22,500 bases of DNA from Theodoxus fluviatilis (GCA_034096865.1 JAWQFJ010009708.1:5001-27500); one strand, 5' to 3'; shown: positions 1 to 8,142, numbered from the stretch's first letter. The notes: generated by a model from the letters alone, not told the origin. Numbers and translations are program-made.

Positions 1-106
1 ATCTGAAGCTCTTCATCTTAATTTTCTTGATGCCCACCATAGACGAAGACATTCTGATAGCTCTGTGTGGTTCATTTTAGTAATCAAGGTCGTTGTCTGC
101 ATGCAG

Positions 107-248
107 GGTTTGCTGTGCTGGAGCCAGAGGACCAGATGAACCTGATCAAGCAGGGATCCTTCGAGGTGATGCTGGCCAGGTTCTGCATGCTGGTGGACCA
201 CGTCAATGAAATCATGATTGACCCGGGACACCAGATGAAGTGTTCGAA
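107..248 (+). pseudogene. Duplicate nuclear receptor exon (LBD helices 4-5)
   Basis: This is an exact inverted copy of the exon at 4458-4317, with intact splice sites (CTGCATGCAG before it, GTAAAT after it) and an intact frame. The exons for helices 1-3 are absent upstream within the window, so this copy cannot give a complete receptor from the sequence shown. It is either an assembly artefact or a partial gene duplication. Confidence 0.8.
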
Positions 249-522
249 GTAAATATATTATACCTCTCCTTTGTCATCCCATTCCTTGCTTTGTACATTC
301 CTTCTTCTCGTGAGCTTTCCAAATTCAATCAAATACTTTCCTCTTTCGCGATATTCCGATTCACAAAATAAAAACACGCTCATATGCTTACTCTATACTT
401 TCAAACTAATGCACTCGATCGAGTGAACCAAGTGTATTATATTATTCTGTGTGCAAACTTATGTGGTACTTTTAAGATGTACTGAACAATACGTGATCAT
501 GTCCTTTATCTGTGTCTTACAG

Positions 523-653
523 GCAGGTGATCGAGGCCATGCCCATGGGAGCCTTCCTGTCAGAGTTCTTCCCCATCGCTGCCCGCTTCAACCCCCTGAA
601 TCTGACTGACGGAGAGCTTGGCCTCTTTACATCCGTCCTCTTTGTCTGCCCAG
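523..653 (+). pseudogene. Duplicate nuclear receptor exon (LBD helices 6-8)
   Basis: Inverted copy of 4042-3912, with acceptor TCTTACAG and donor GTGATT retained and the reading frame open. It is called a pseudogene copy only because the surrounding gene is incomplete here. Confidence 0.8.
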
Positions 654-996
654 GTGATTTACCCCTTATACTTCTTCATTCAGTTTCATCTTATCTCAAC
701 AATCTCGAACTCGGAGATATGTGTCATTAAGTATCTCGTGACGTATACAAGCAAGTAAACTCTTGTTGCTTCCACTGCACGTACTCAGTGCAGATATTAA
801 CTTTGCCATCTTTTCAGTGGAAATTTTCCAATAATGCAGCTATAGAAATCTTAATGTTGATTTAATCTTAATTATCTCATTGTTTGTGATAAAACGGATA
901 CTGAAGTCAGATGTAAAAGATAAGGTGAAGATGTGCCTTTCGAAGTATATATTATTGTACTCAGTCCGTAATTTCGAGTATTACTTGTAATTGCAG

Positions 997-1089
997 ATCG
1001 TGACGGCCTGAAATGCAAAGACACGGTTAAGAAGATCCAGTCTCTCCTCATGCAGTCACTCTACTGTCTCATCAGGAAGAACCACGCAG
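997..1089 (+). pseudogene. Duplicate nuclear receptor exon (LBD helix 9)
   Basis: Inverted copy of 3568-3476, with splice sites intact. No helix 10-12 exon follows before the repeat centre. Confidence 0.8.
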
Positions 1090-1547
1090 GTACGTCGGTC
1101 CTCCACTCAGACACGCATTTGAGGCATTACGTTTGGTGTGTCATTGGTTTTTCGTAATATGAGTTGCAGTGTTGATCCTGAATCTTGAACGCCTGTTGAG
1201 ACATCTAGGGTCCTTGTATAGCATGCTTTATTACAATGCTGTTGTCATGTATGTTCGCTAGAAAAGAAAGCAAACTTCTTTTATCCCTCCAGGTTTACTG
1301 GAGGTCCTACAGACTTTATCTATCTGTCTGTGTGTGTGTGTGTCTGTCCCGACATTCACGGCTGATTTCTCAAAAACTGCTGGACAGATTTCCTTGACAT
1401 TTTGCACACTAACTGAAAGTTAGGTCCGATTGAATGTATTAAATTTTCAGAATCGAGGCTTGATGAGAATGTGGTTTTTTAAGGTCGTACACTCGACATC
1501 GCCTCCCCAAATACTCCATTCATGGAATGGCCAAATTGAGAAATGTG

Positions 1548-1572
1548 TGACGTCATCAACAACGTGACGTCA
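1548..1572. promoter_or_regulatory. Pair of full CRE palindromes (TGACGTCA)
   Basis: TGACGTCA occurs at 1548-1555 and 1565-1572, mirrored at 2993-3000 and 3010-3017. The surrounding segment (about 1260-1850) is CpG-richer than the flanks and has a GCCACGCCCC box (1685-1694) and an AAAATGGCTTCC (YY1-like) sequence (1733-1744). It also carries two copies of a short ATTCATGGAATGGC motif near 1518-1531 and 1659-1672. This resembles a TATA-less promoter, perhaps carried by a mobile element. Function is inferred. Confidence 0.4.
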
Positions 1573-1884
1573 TTTGCGAGTAGAGTTTTGATAAGGATGA
1601 ATTTCCAGAACATTGGTGAAAGGATAAAGAAGGATTTTTTACCATGCAAGTAGTCAATTCATGGAATGGCGACCCACTCCACAGCCACGCCCCTTTCTCG
1701 CTCTATCTCGCGTGGTAAAAGATGCAGGCAGCAAAATGGCTTCCGAATGAACGCCGACTAACTCGTTGCATTGTATTCTGGACAGCATTTGTGTCTCATT
1801 TTTGCCAGACAGTGAGAAGATTTCTCAGACTGTGATAGACAGGGGTATGAATAAATAATACTCATGTTATTTAGACGAAATTAA

Positions 1885-2039
1885 GATCTATTAGCAAGCA
1901 GATTAAACGGTAGAGGTGACAGCTCAGTGCTTCAGATCAATGCGGAAAAAATTAAGCAGCACATTATGTATCGACTTTCTTTCCATCTTGACGCTGCTAA
2001 GCAGAAGATCAACCATCCTCATTGCTCGTGCAAGGCTGG
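1885..2039 (+). pseudogene. Exon-like segment ending in a CxC motif before a strong donor
   Basis: An open stretch after a TAA at 1882-1884 reads INAEKIKQHIMYRLSFHLDA and then AAKQKINHPHCSCKAG, followed by the consensus donor GG|GTAAGT at 2040. A CSCKAG end followed by an intron resembles the first half of SWIM-type zinc fingers (CxC ... CxH) found in repeat-associated metazoan genes. The second half is not visible, so this is tentative. A mirror copy lies at 2680-2526 on the minus strand. Confidence 0.3.
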
Positions 2040-2164
2040 GTAAGTGTTGTTGGTTTTTTAATCATGTATCTGTTACGTGTTTGATGGAGTAAGCTAAGCT
2101 CGTATTCCAAAATTTTATAACCTACACTTGAAGTGTTGAGTGTGGACCCAAAAAGCTTCCGCAA

Positions 2165-2276
2165 CTGTCCTTCGCACTGACTGTCCTATGCACGGACTGT
2201 CCTTTGCATTAACTGTCCTTCACACTGACTGTTCTATGCACTGACTGTCCGATGCACTGACTGTCCTATGCACTTT
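2165..2276 (+). repeat. 16-bp minisatellite, 7 units
   Basis: Seven consecutive units of consensus CTGTCCTATGCACTGA, each with up to a few substitutions. The first four (2165-2228) are in the left arm and the last three lie in the spacer. The inverted counterpart of the first four is at 2337-2400. The arm boundary coincides with a unit boundary to within a base or two. Confidence 0.85.
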
Positions 2277-2335
2277 CACACTGACCAGTGCACAGAATGA
2301 CCGGCATGTGTCCAAAGCACTGGTGAGCGCGACAT
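2230..2335. other. 106-bp asymmetric spacer at the inverted-repeat centre
   Basis: Pairing stops at 2229/2336, where T faces T. The spacer holds three more 16-bp minisatellite units (to 2276) and a small stem-loop, ACCAGTGC at 2284-2291 with GCACTGGT at 2317-2324. A non-palindromic spacer of this size differs from a simple hairpin read-through, which would fold with almost no loop. Confidence 0.9.
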
Positions 2336-2525
2336 GTCAGTGTGAAGGACAGTTAATGCAAAGGACAGTCCGTGCATAGGACAGTCAGTGCGAAGGACAG
2401 TTGCGGAAGCTTTTTGGGTCCACACTCAACACTTCAAGTGTAGGTTATAAAATTTTGGAATACGAGCTTAGCTTACTCCATCAAACACGTAACAGATACA
2501 TGATTAAAAAACCAACAACACTTAC

Positions 2526-2680
2526 CCAGCCTTGCACGAGCAATGAGGATGGTTGATCTTCTGCTTAGCAGCGTCAAGATGGAAAGAAAGTCGATACATA
2601 ATGTGCTGCTTAATTTTTTCCGCATTGATCTGAAGCACTGAGCTGTCACCTCTACCGTTTAATCTGCTTGCTAATAGATC
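2526..2680 (-). pseudogene. Mirror copy of the CxC exon-like segment
   Basis: Reverse complement of 1885-2039, with the same frame and donor site. It lies between the last receptor exon (3476) and the repeat centre, on the receptor's strand, but its sequence does not resemble LBD helices 10-12. Confidence 0.3.
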
Positions 2681-3475
2681 TTAATTTCGTCTAAATAACA
2701 TGAGTATTATTTATTCATACCCCTGTCTATCACAGTCTGAGAAATCTTCTCACTGTCTGGCAAAAATGAGACACAAATGCTGTCCAGAATACAATGCAAC
2801 GAGTTAGTCGGCGTTCATTCGGAAGCCATTTTGCTGCCTGCATCTTTTACCACGCGAGATAGAGCGAGAAAGGGGCGTGGCTGTGGAGTGGGTCGCCATT
2901 CCATGAATTGACTACTTGCATGGTAAAAAATCCTTCTTTATCCTTTCACCAATGTTCTGGAAATTCATCCTTATCAAAACTCTACTCGCAAATGACGTCA
3001 CGTTGTTGATGACGTCACACATTTCTCAATTTGGCCATTCCATGAATGGAGTATTTGGGGAGGCGATGTCGAGTGTACGACCTTAAAAAACCACATTCTC
3101 ATCAAGCCTCGATTCTGAAAATTTAATACATTCAATCGGACCTAACTTTCAGTTAGTGTGCAAAATGTCAAGGAAATCTGTCCAGCAGTTTTTGAGAAAT
3201 CAGCCGTGAATGTCGGGACAGACACACACACACACAGACAGATAGATAAAGTCTGTAGGACCTCCAGTAAACCTGGAGGGATAAAAGAAGTTTGCTTTCT
3301 TTTCTAGCGAACATACATGACAACAGCATTGTAATAAAGCATGCTATACAAGGACCCTAGATGTCTCAACAGGCGTTCAAGATTCAGGATCAACACTGCA
3401 ACTCATATTACGAAAAACCAATGACACACCAAACGTAATGCCTCAAATGCGTGTCTGAGTGGAGGACCGACGTAC

Positions 3476-3568
3476 CTGCGTGGTTCTTCCTGATGAGACA
3501 GTAGAGTGACTGCATGAGGAGAGACTGGATCTTCTTAACCGTGTCTTTGCATTTCAGGCCGTCACGAT
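3476..3568 (-). CDS. Nuclear receptor exon: LBD helix 9
   Basis: The acceptor TTGTAATTGCAG precedes 3568 and the donor GCAG|GTACGT follows 3476. With the preceding G it encodes DRDGLKCKDTVKKIQSLLMQ and then SLYCLIRKNHA, matching the DR.GL ... IQ ... L ... NH pattern of helix 9. It ends in phase 1, so at least one more exon (helices 10-12) is required. None is seen in the 1.1 kb between here and the inverted-repeat centre. The plus-strand mirror copy is at 997-1089. Confidence 0.85.
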
Positions 3569-5372
3569 CTGCAATTACAAGTAATACTCGAAATTACGGA
3601 CTGAGTACAATAATATATACTTCGAAAGGCACATCTTCACCTTATCTTTTACATCTGACTTCAGTATCCGTTTTATCACAAACAATGAGATAATTAAGAT
3701 TAAATCAACATTAAGATTTCTATAGCTGCATTATTGGAAAATTTCCACTGAAAAGATGGCAAAGTTAATATCTGCACTGAGTACGTGCAGTGGAAGCAAC
3801 AAGAGTTTACTTGCTTGTATACGTCACGAGATACTTAATGACACATATCTCCGAGTTCGAGATTGTTGAGATAAGATGAAACTGAATGAAGAAGTATAAG
3901 GGGTAAATCACCTGGGCAGACAAAGAGGACGGATGTAAAGAGGCCAAGCTCTCCGTCAGTCAGATTCAGGGGGTTGAAGCGGGCAGCGATGGGGAAGAAC
4001 TCTGACAGGAAGGCTCCCATGGGCATGGCCTCGATCACCTGCCTGTAAGACACAGATAAAGGACATGATCACGTATTGTTCAGTACATCTTAAAAGTACC
4101 ACATAAGTTTGCACACAGAATAATATAATACACTTGGTTCACTCGATCGAGTGCATTAGTTTGAAAGTATAGAGTAAGCATATGAGCGTGTTTTTATTTT
4201 GTGAATCGGAATATCGCGAAAGAGGAAAGTATTTGATTGAATTTGGAAAGCTCACGAGAAGAAGGAATGTACAAAGCAAGGAATGGGATGACAAAGGAGA
4301 GGTATAATATATTTACTTCGAACACTTCATCTGGTGTCCCGGGTCAATCATGATTTCATTGACGTGGTCCACCAGCATGCAGAACCTGGCCAGCATCACC
4401 TCGAAGGATCCCTGCTTGATCAGGTTCATCTGGTCCTCTGGCTCCAGCACAGCAAACCCTGCATGCAGACAACGACCTTGATTACTAAAATGAACCACAC
4501 AGAGCTATCAGAATGTCTTCGTCTATGGTGGGCATCAAGAAAATTAAGATGAAGAGCTTCAGATCAGCATGTTTGCAGGTATGTAGTCCATGCAAAAATC
4601 TGGCCTGAGGCACGTCACGTAAGGTGTGAAATTGCAGAGCCTCCTTTATCAGGAAATATCAAACAAGCATCATGAGACTTATACTAATGATGGAATGGAT
4701 GAGGTAAAACCTTAACTGAGATTTAATATTCTCTGTGTATATATAAATTAGCAGTACTCATCAAGCATACGCAAAGGGAAAACGAGCCCCACCTGGTAGA
4801 CTCTTGCAGAAGGCCACGGCCTTGGCAATTTCAGGCGCCATGTTGGAGGTAAACTGTTCCCACATGGTGGAGGCACTCAGAGACAGCTTGCTCAGGTCAG
4901 GCTGCAAAGAACAAAGGGCAAATGTCATTTCCTCCATCCGTCCTCGTCAACAAGCCATTATGCACGAACTAAACATCGATCGTTTGTGTACATGAAACAG
5001 TGTTTAAAAAATTCAGTAGACGTGTGCACGATCGAAGATTAACCTTTCTCGATCTTTCTATACAGAACTGTGGGCAGATGCCAAATTAGGTGTGATGCTG
5101 TATATATATATATATATATAGTACATACATATACTAGAGTAAAATTATAGGGAGTCATGGCAGGTAAACAAGGAACACACACACACACACAACACCACAC
5201 ACGTACACATACACACAACACACATACACACACGCACACGCACACACTCGCACACACGCACACGCACACACACACACACGCACCCACGCACGCACACCCA
5301 CGCATGAGCGAACACGCACGCACACACGCACGCACACACGCACGCACACACGCACGCACGCACACATACACG

Positions 5373-5407
<35 letters not shown>

Positions 5408-5824
5408 CAGCGCCACCTACCAGGGCTGAGCTGAGTCGCTCCCAGGCCTGGGCCACTACAGAACGCGTGTTGCTGCAGGTGTGGAGGTGGCTCTGGACCA
5501 CGGCCTCCGTCACCTGCTCCACCAGGAGGCGCTGGCTGTCGGACAGCGCGTTGTCCACTGTGGACAGCTCCTGCACGTTGCCACAGGGGTTTCTGTTGGT
5601 CAGGTTCCCCGTGAACGTCTGTGACGTCATGATGTTTGATGATGAATGCTTGTTGCCATGGATACCGCCTGTGCTGTTGTTGTCGATGACTTGAGAGTTA
5701 TCGCTCCTGGAGGAGAGGAGTGGCAGGCTGGACAGGGGAGAGGCCGAGGACAGGAAGGACTGGAGCAGGTCCGACCTGAAGGCGTCGCCAGGCTCCATCA
5801 GTTTCTGCAGTGTCGTCATTTTGT
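3476..5824 (-). CDS. Nuclear receptor ligand-binding domain gene (NR1-like), 3'-incomplete, five coding exons
   Basis: This locus encodes the hinge and most of the ligand-binding domain of a nuclear hormone receptor, a ligand- or cofactor-regulated transcription factor. Joined exons are 5824-5421, 4901-4793, 4458-4317, 4042-3912 and 3568-3476. Every intron is GT/AG and the phases (0, 1, 2, 1, then open at phase 1) are compatible. From the ATG at 5819 this gives 291 codons. The helix 3-5 signature reads FCKSLPGFAVLEPEDQ, then NLIKQGSFEVMLARF; the helix 7-9 part contains FNPLNLTDGELGLFTSV and then CPDRDGL, as in E75/Rev-erb/ROR/HR96-type receptors. Helices 10-12 and the AF-2 motif are missing because the locus runs into the inverted-repeat centre. 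No zinc-finger DNA-binding domain was found in the window. The NR1 assignment is from motif knowledge; the subfamily is not resolved. Confidence 0.88.
3912..4042 (-). CDS. Nuclear receptor exon: LBD helices 6-8
   Basis: The acceptor GTGTCTTACAG precedes 4042 and the donor CCCAG|GTGATT follows 3912. Entry is phase 2 and exit phase 1. The codons read QVIEAMPMGAFLSEFFPIA and then ARFNPLNLTDGELGLFTSVL, the conserved helix 7-8 block of NR1 receptors. The plus-strand mirror copy is at 523-653. Confidence 0.87.
4317..4458 (-). CDS. Nuclear receptor exon: LBD helices 4-5 and beta-turn
   Basis: The acceptor CTGCATGCAG precedes 4458 and the donor GTAAAT follows 4317. Entry is phase 1 and exit phase 2. 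It completes the signature PGFAVLEPEDQMNLIKQGSF and continues VMLARFCMLVDHVNEIMIDP to KCSK. An exact reverse-complement copy lies at 107-248 on the plus strand. Confidence 0.87.
4793..4901 (-). CDS. Nuclear receptor exon: LBD helix 3 region
   Basis: The acceptor is TTTGCAG before 4901 and the donor is CCAG|GTGGGG after 4793. The exon enters in phase 0 and leaves in phase 1. It encodes 36 codons including STMWEQFTSNMAPEIAKAV and AFCKSLP. The lysine of FCK sits where the helix 3 charge-clamp lysine lies in most nuclear receptors (family knowledge). This exon is outside the inverted repeat and so occurs once in the window, which shows that the minus-strand copy is the one joined to the rest of the gene. 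Confidence 0.85.
5101..5120. repeat. (TA)10 microsatellite
   Basis: Twenty bases of pure TA, inside the intron between receptor exons 5421 and 4901. Confidence 0.95.
5176..5409. repeat. Interrupted (CA)n/(GT)n microsatellite next to a 5' splice site
   Basis: CA repeats with CG, TA and CC interruptions. In the receptor transcript this is a UG-rich tract starting about 11 nt downstream of the exon 5421 donor. Long open frames in all phases here (Thr/His, Val/Cys) are artefacts of the repeat. Confidence 0.92.
5421..5824 (-). CDS. Nuclear receptor exon: hinge and LBD helix 1, possible isoform start
   Basis: The acceptor is a pyrimidine-rich tract ending CCTTTCCAG at 5825-5826, and the donor is CTG|GTAGGT after 5421. 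The first in-frame ATG lies at 5819-5817 in the context ACAAAATGAC, with A at -3. The 133 codons start MTTLQKLMEPGD, pass through a Ser/Leu- and Asn-rich low-complexity stretch (about residues 20-60) and end in an amphipathic segment with LLVEQVTEAVVQSH and AQAWERLSSAL, fitting LBD helix 1. Two nucleotides precede the first full codon, so an upstream exon ending in phase 1 could also be joined here, for example a DNA-binding-domain exon outside the window. A reading frame continues past the donor into the GT-rich intron, but it is low-complexity there and is not coding. Confidence 0.8.
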
Positions 5825-6522
5825 CTGGAAAGGTTGGGAAGGAGATTCTAAAGCCCCTGCTTGGCGAAGATTCGGATTGCTCTGTTAATGTTCAGCGTTC
5901 AGGCTGGATTAATCGCAACAAAGACATTATAAAATGGCTATGGTGTGACCCGGCAATGCAAAGCCATGAGGACAAAACTTGAATTTCAATAATATTCTTG
6001 GACCCATGAACTCGATCGTAAAAGGATTGGTTTTTCACGTCACTGCATAGTACTTCAGAGTGCGCTATGATTTCACAGAAAAGATAAATACATGTAATAC
6101 AATATTCGTCTTCTCATTATATCGTGAAGTTTCAAGTCATACAGAAATGGTGAGATACATTTTCTACCCAAGGTGTAGACAATATTAATTCATGTGAGTT
6201 TTGAGGAATGACTGCATTTCTGTTTTCACGTTTACTTTTCTAGAGAACAAAACTTTGTGACAAAAACTTCTGCAGTACCACATATCAAACTTTTGTTAGA
6301 GGCGAATTCAGAAACGTTTTGCAGAAACTAGAAAATGGTGAATGAAATGTACAAATAAGAGGAAAAGAAACCATTAAAACCGTAAAACCTCGAACATGTT
6401 AAAGCGGCAGTTACTCAGAAGAGCCACTGAATCCCAATTTGCTGAGCGTCGTGAAGCAAATCACCTTCAAGCTAGATGCCAGCCAGTCATTCAGTCCAGC
6501 ACAGAGAAACACGTGGACTCAC
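5825..6522 (-). other. Putative receptor intron 1, no other feature
   Basis: AT-rich DNA between the predicted donor at 6522 and the acceptor at 5825. No open frame of note and no recognised repeat was seen. Confidence 0.4.
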
Positions 6523-6592
6523 CTGAAGTCAGCTGTTTAGGGCACGTCGGTGGATACCGTAGGGATGGTGGGTAAAGCCACTCTATATATAA
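6523..6592 (-). promoter_or_regulatory. Candidate alternative promoter and non-coding first exon of the nuclear receptor
   Basis: On the minus strand GTTTATATATAGAG (about 6593-6580) is a strong TATA box. About 30 bp downstream lies CACCATCCCTACGG as a possible start region near 6555-6562. Some 35-40 bp further on, GACTTCAG|GTGAGT is a consensus 5' splice site, with the exon's last base at 6523 and the donor at 6522-6517. The short putative exon contains no ATG. Splicing to the acceptor at 5824 (intron about 698 bp) would put the first ATG at 5819. Because TATATA is symmetric, the box could equally drive plus-strand transcription. All of this is prediction from signals, not evidence of expression. 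Confidence 0.45.
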
Positions 6593-6599
6593 ACCCCCA

Positions 6600-7161
6600 G
6601 CCGGACCAGTCTATTTCAAATGCAAGGGGGGTCGAGGTTTCCGCACGTACCCCAAAATGCTCAGACACCCGATCATAAAAATGGAAATCAGTAGAGGAAA
6701 ATGAAAGATTTTCTGGAGATTCATTTGCTCACCAGAAACAGTTCTCAGTAGCTGAAAATGTATCTTTGCGCAGCTGTAGGAATACTTCGGAGAATCCTGC
6801 CACCTCTCGATCCAACATTGGACTCGGGCAGAATACTTGGTCAGGCATAAATTAACTGATATCCACTCTCTACCAAACAGTCCGGATCTTGCGGCTGGGC
6901 GGAGTTGAAGGAGGCAACCTGTTGGAGTTGGATTCAAGCATCGGTCATGGCTGCAGGCAGCCAGTCGGAACATGGCAAAAATGTTTAGAGCGCCGTGATT
7001 GGTGGGGTGTTTTTTTTTTGTCCCCATGATACGGGCATGTCGTGGATGTGGGCTGACCCGATTTCTGTCACAGTTCTGTCTTTTGTGAGCGCTCCTTATC
7101 GCCATATTGCATCCTTCCCTCCTTCCCTCGCCCTCTCCCTCCTCTTCCCCCGCCCCCTCCC
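6600..7161. other. Region without a recognised gene
   Basis: Upstream of the candidate promoter on the receptor's strand. It has a T-run (7011-7019) and a pyrimidine-rich lead-in to the CT tract. A 228-codon minus frame crossing it is largely an Arg-Glu translation of CT repeat and is not credible. No nuclear-receptor zinc-finger exon was found. Confidence 0.5.
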
Positions 7162-7179
7162 GCTCTCTCTCTCTCTCTA

Positions 7180-7246
<67 letters not shown>
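7162..7246. repeat. (CT)n microsatellite
   Basis: Nearly pure CT with one TATCC interruption near 7178-7182. It directly abuts the retroposon-like tail module at 7247. Confidence 0.95.
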
Positions 7247-7249
<3 letters not shown>

Positions 7250-7344
7250 CACACTTGAATATTTTTTTGCCTCAAGGGCTGAATGTAAGAAAGGCACTAC
7301 TGCCTAGTTTCTACCCTTGTAAAATAAAGTTCGTTCGTTCGTTC
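7247..7344 (+). mobile_element. Retroposon-like 3' tail module, copy 1
   Basis: A 98-bp unique sequence that recurs at 21671-21771 with only a few substitutions and small indels. The shared core is TTGCCTCAAGGGCTGAATGT, then AAGAAAGGCACTACTGC, then CTACCCTTGT, AATAAA and (GTTC)n. A polyadenylation signal followed by a short tetranucleotide tail is typical of the 3' end of LINE/SINE-type retroposons in invertebrates. Both copies are enclosed by CT repeats. The element family is not identified. Confidence 0.6.
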
Positions 7345-7454
<110 letters not shown>

Positions 7455-7465
7455 CCCCCCACCCT

Positions 7466-7513
7466 CTCCTCCTCCTCCTCGTCGTCGTCGTCCTCCTCCT
7501 CGTCGTCGTCGTC

Positions 7514-7546
<33 letters not shown>

Positions 7547-7570
7547 CTCCTCCTCCTCCTCCTCCTCGCA
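7466..7570. repeat. (TCC/TCG)n trinucleotide repeat
   Basis: Blocks of TCC and TCG alternate for about 105 bp. Open frames reading poly-Asp/Glu or poly-Arg on the minus strand are simple-sequence artefacts. Confidence 0.92.
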
Positions 7571-7619
7571 CTCTTCCTCGCTCTCTTCGCACTCCTGCTC
7601 CTGCACTCACCCCCCCCCC

Positions 7620-7941
7620 CCCTCTCTCTCCTCAGGACATTTCTATGTGCTTTTGTTTACGCATTTAATCGCGGCTCACATATAATACAGGAATTGCAAC
7701 CAGGTACTCAGGTTGAGCAATCATGCTGAGAGCCTGATTAGACCAATTTTATGTCAATGTACAAATATCATTCTAATTTTAAATAACCATAGAGTTGTAA
7801 CAAATGTTGATATATTGTTGTCCTAATCACAGGATGAAATACTGTCATAAGCATTACCACACTACTGTACCACTGTTATACATTTGTATATAATATGTAT
7901 ACTCTTGCACACTGAGTTGTCGTCAGCCGCCAATAAATAAT

Positions 7942-7942
<1 letters not shown>
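7620..7942. other. AT-rich stretch without a recognised gene
   Basis: No open frame, splice-site-bounded exon or repeat was recognised between the TCC/TCG tract and the CT-CA-CT tract. Confidence 0.5.
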
Positions 7943-8009
<67 letters not shown>

Positions 8010-8023
8010 TACACACACACACA

Positions 8024-8076
<53 letters not shown>
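7943..8076. repeat. Composite (CT)n-(CA)n-(CT)n microsatellite
   Basis: CT runs from about 7943 to 7986, then CA with one TA interruption to about 8026, then CT to 8076. The tract is roughly mirror-symmetric in composition. Confidence 0.93.
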
Positions 8077-8080
<4 letters not shown>

Positions 8081-8142
8081 AGACGCGTCTGTAGCATCGT
8101 CAAATCAGAATACCGTGTGACTGGAGAAATACCGCACAGTGG

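Larger units (their letters stand above)
1..2229 (+). repeat. Left arm of a large inverted repeat
   Basis: Bases 1-2229 are the reverse complement of 2336-4564: position n pairs with 4565-n. Several segments were compared directly, including the receptor exons, a TG microsatellite near 1331-1343 and the arm ends, and no mismatch was seen. Paired open frames all sum to 4565, so there is no net indel between them. The arm reaches the window edge, so its true length is unknown. It carries three receptor exon copies, a CRE-containing segment, an exon-like piece and part of a 16-bp minisatellite. Confidence 0.95.
2336..4564 (-). repeat. Right arm of the large inverted repeat
   Basis: This is the reverse complement of 1-2229. 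It continues directly into the unique upstream part of the receptor gene (4565 onward), so this arm is in the native arrangement and the left arm is the extra copy. Confidence 0.95.

Noticed and set aside
2165..2276. Common origin of the 16-bp minisatellite and the 44-bp array
   Set aside because: They share only the 10-mer TGTCCTATGC. The rest of the units differ, so chance similarity is more likely.
1..4564. The large inverted repeat as terminal inverted repeats of a giant DNA transposon
   Set aside because: The arms contain native introns and exons of the receptor gene, contiguous with unique exons at 4793-5824, and there are no transposon termini or target duplications at the visible boundary.
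5039..5420. Cys/Val-rich and Thr/His-rich proteins in the CA tract
   Set aside because: All frames on both strands are open only because of the dinucleotide repeat. The true exon ends at 5421 with a splice donor.
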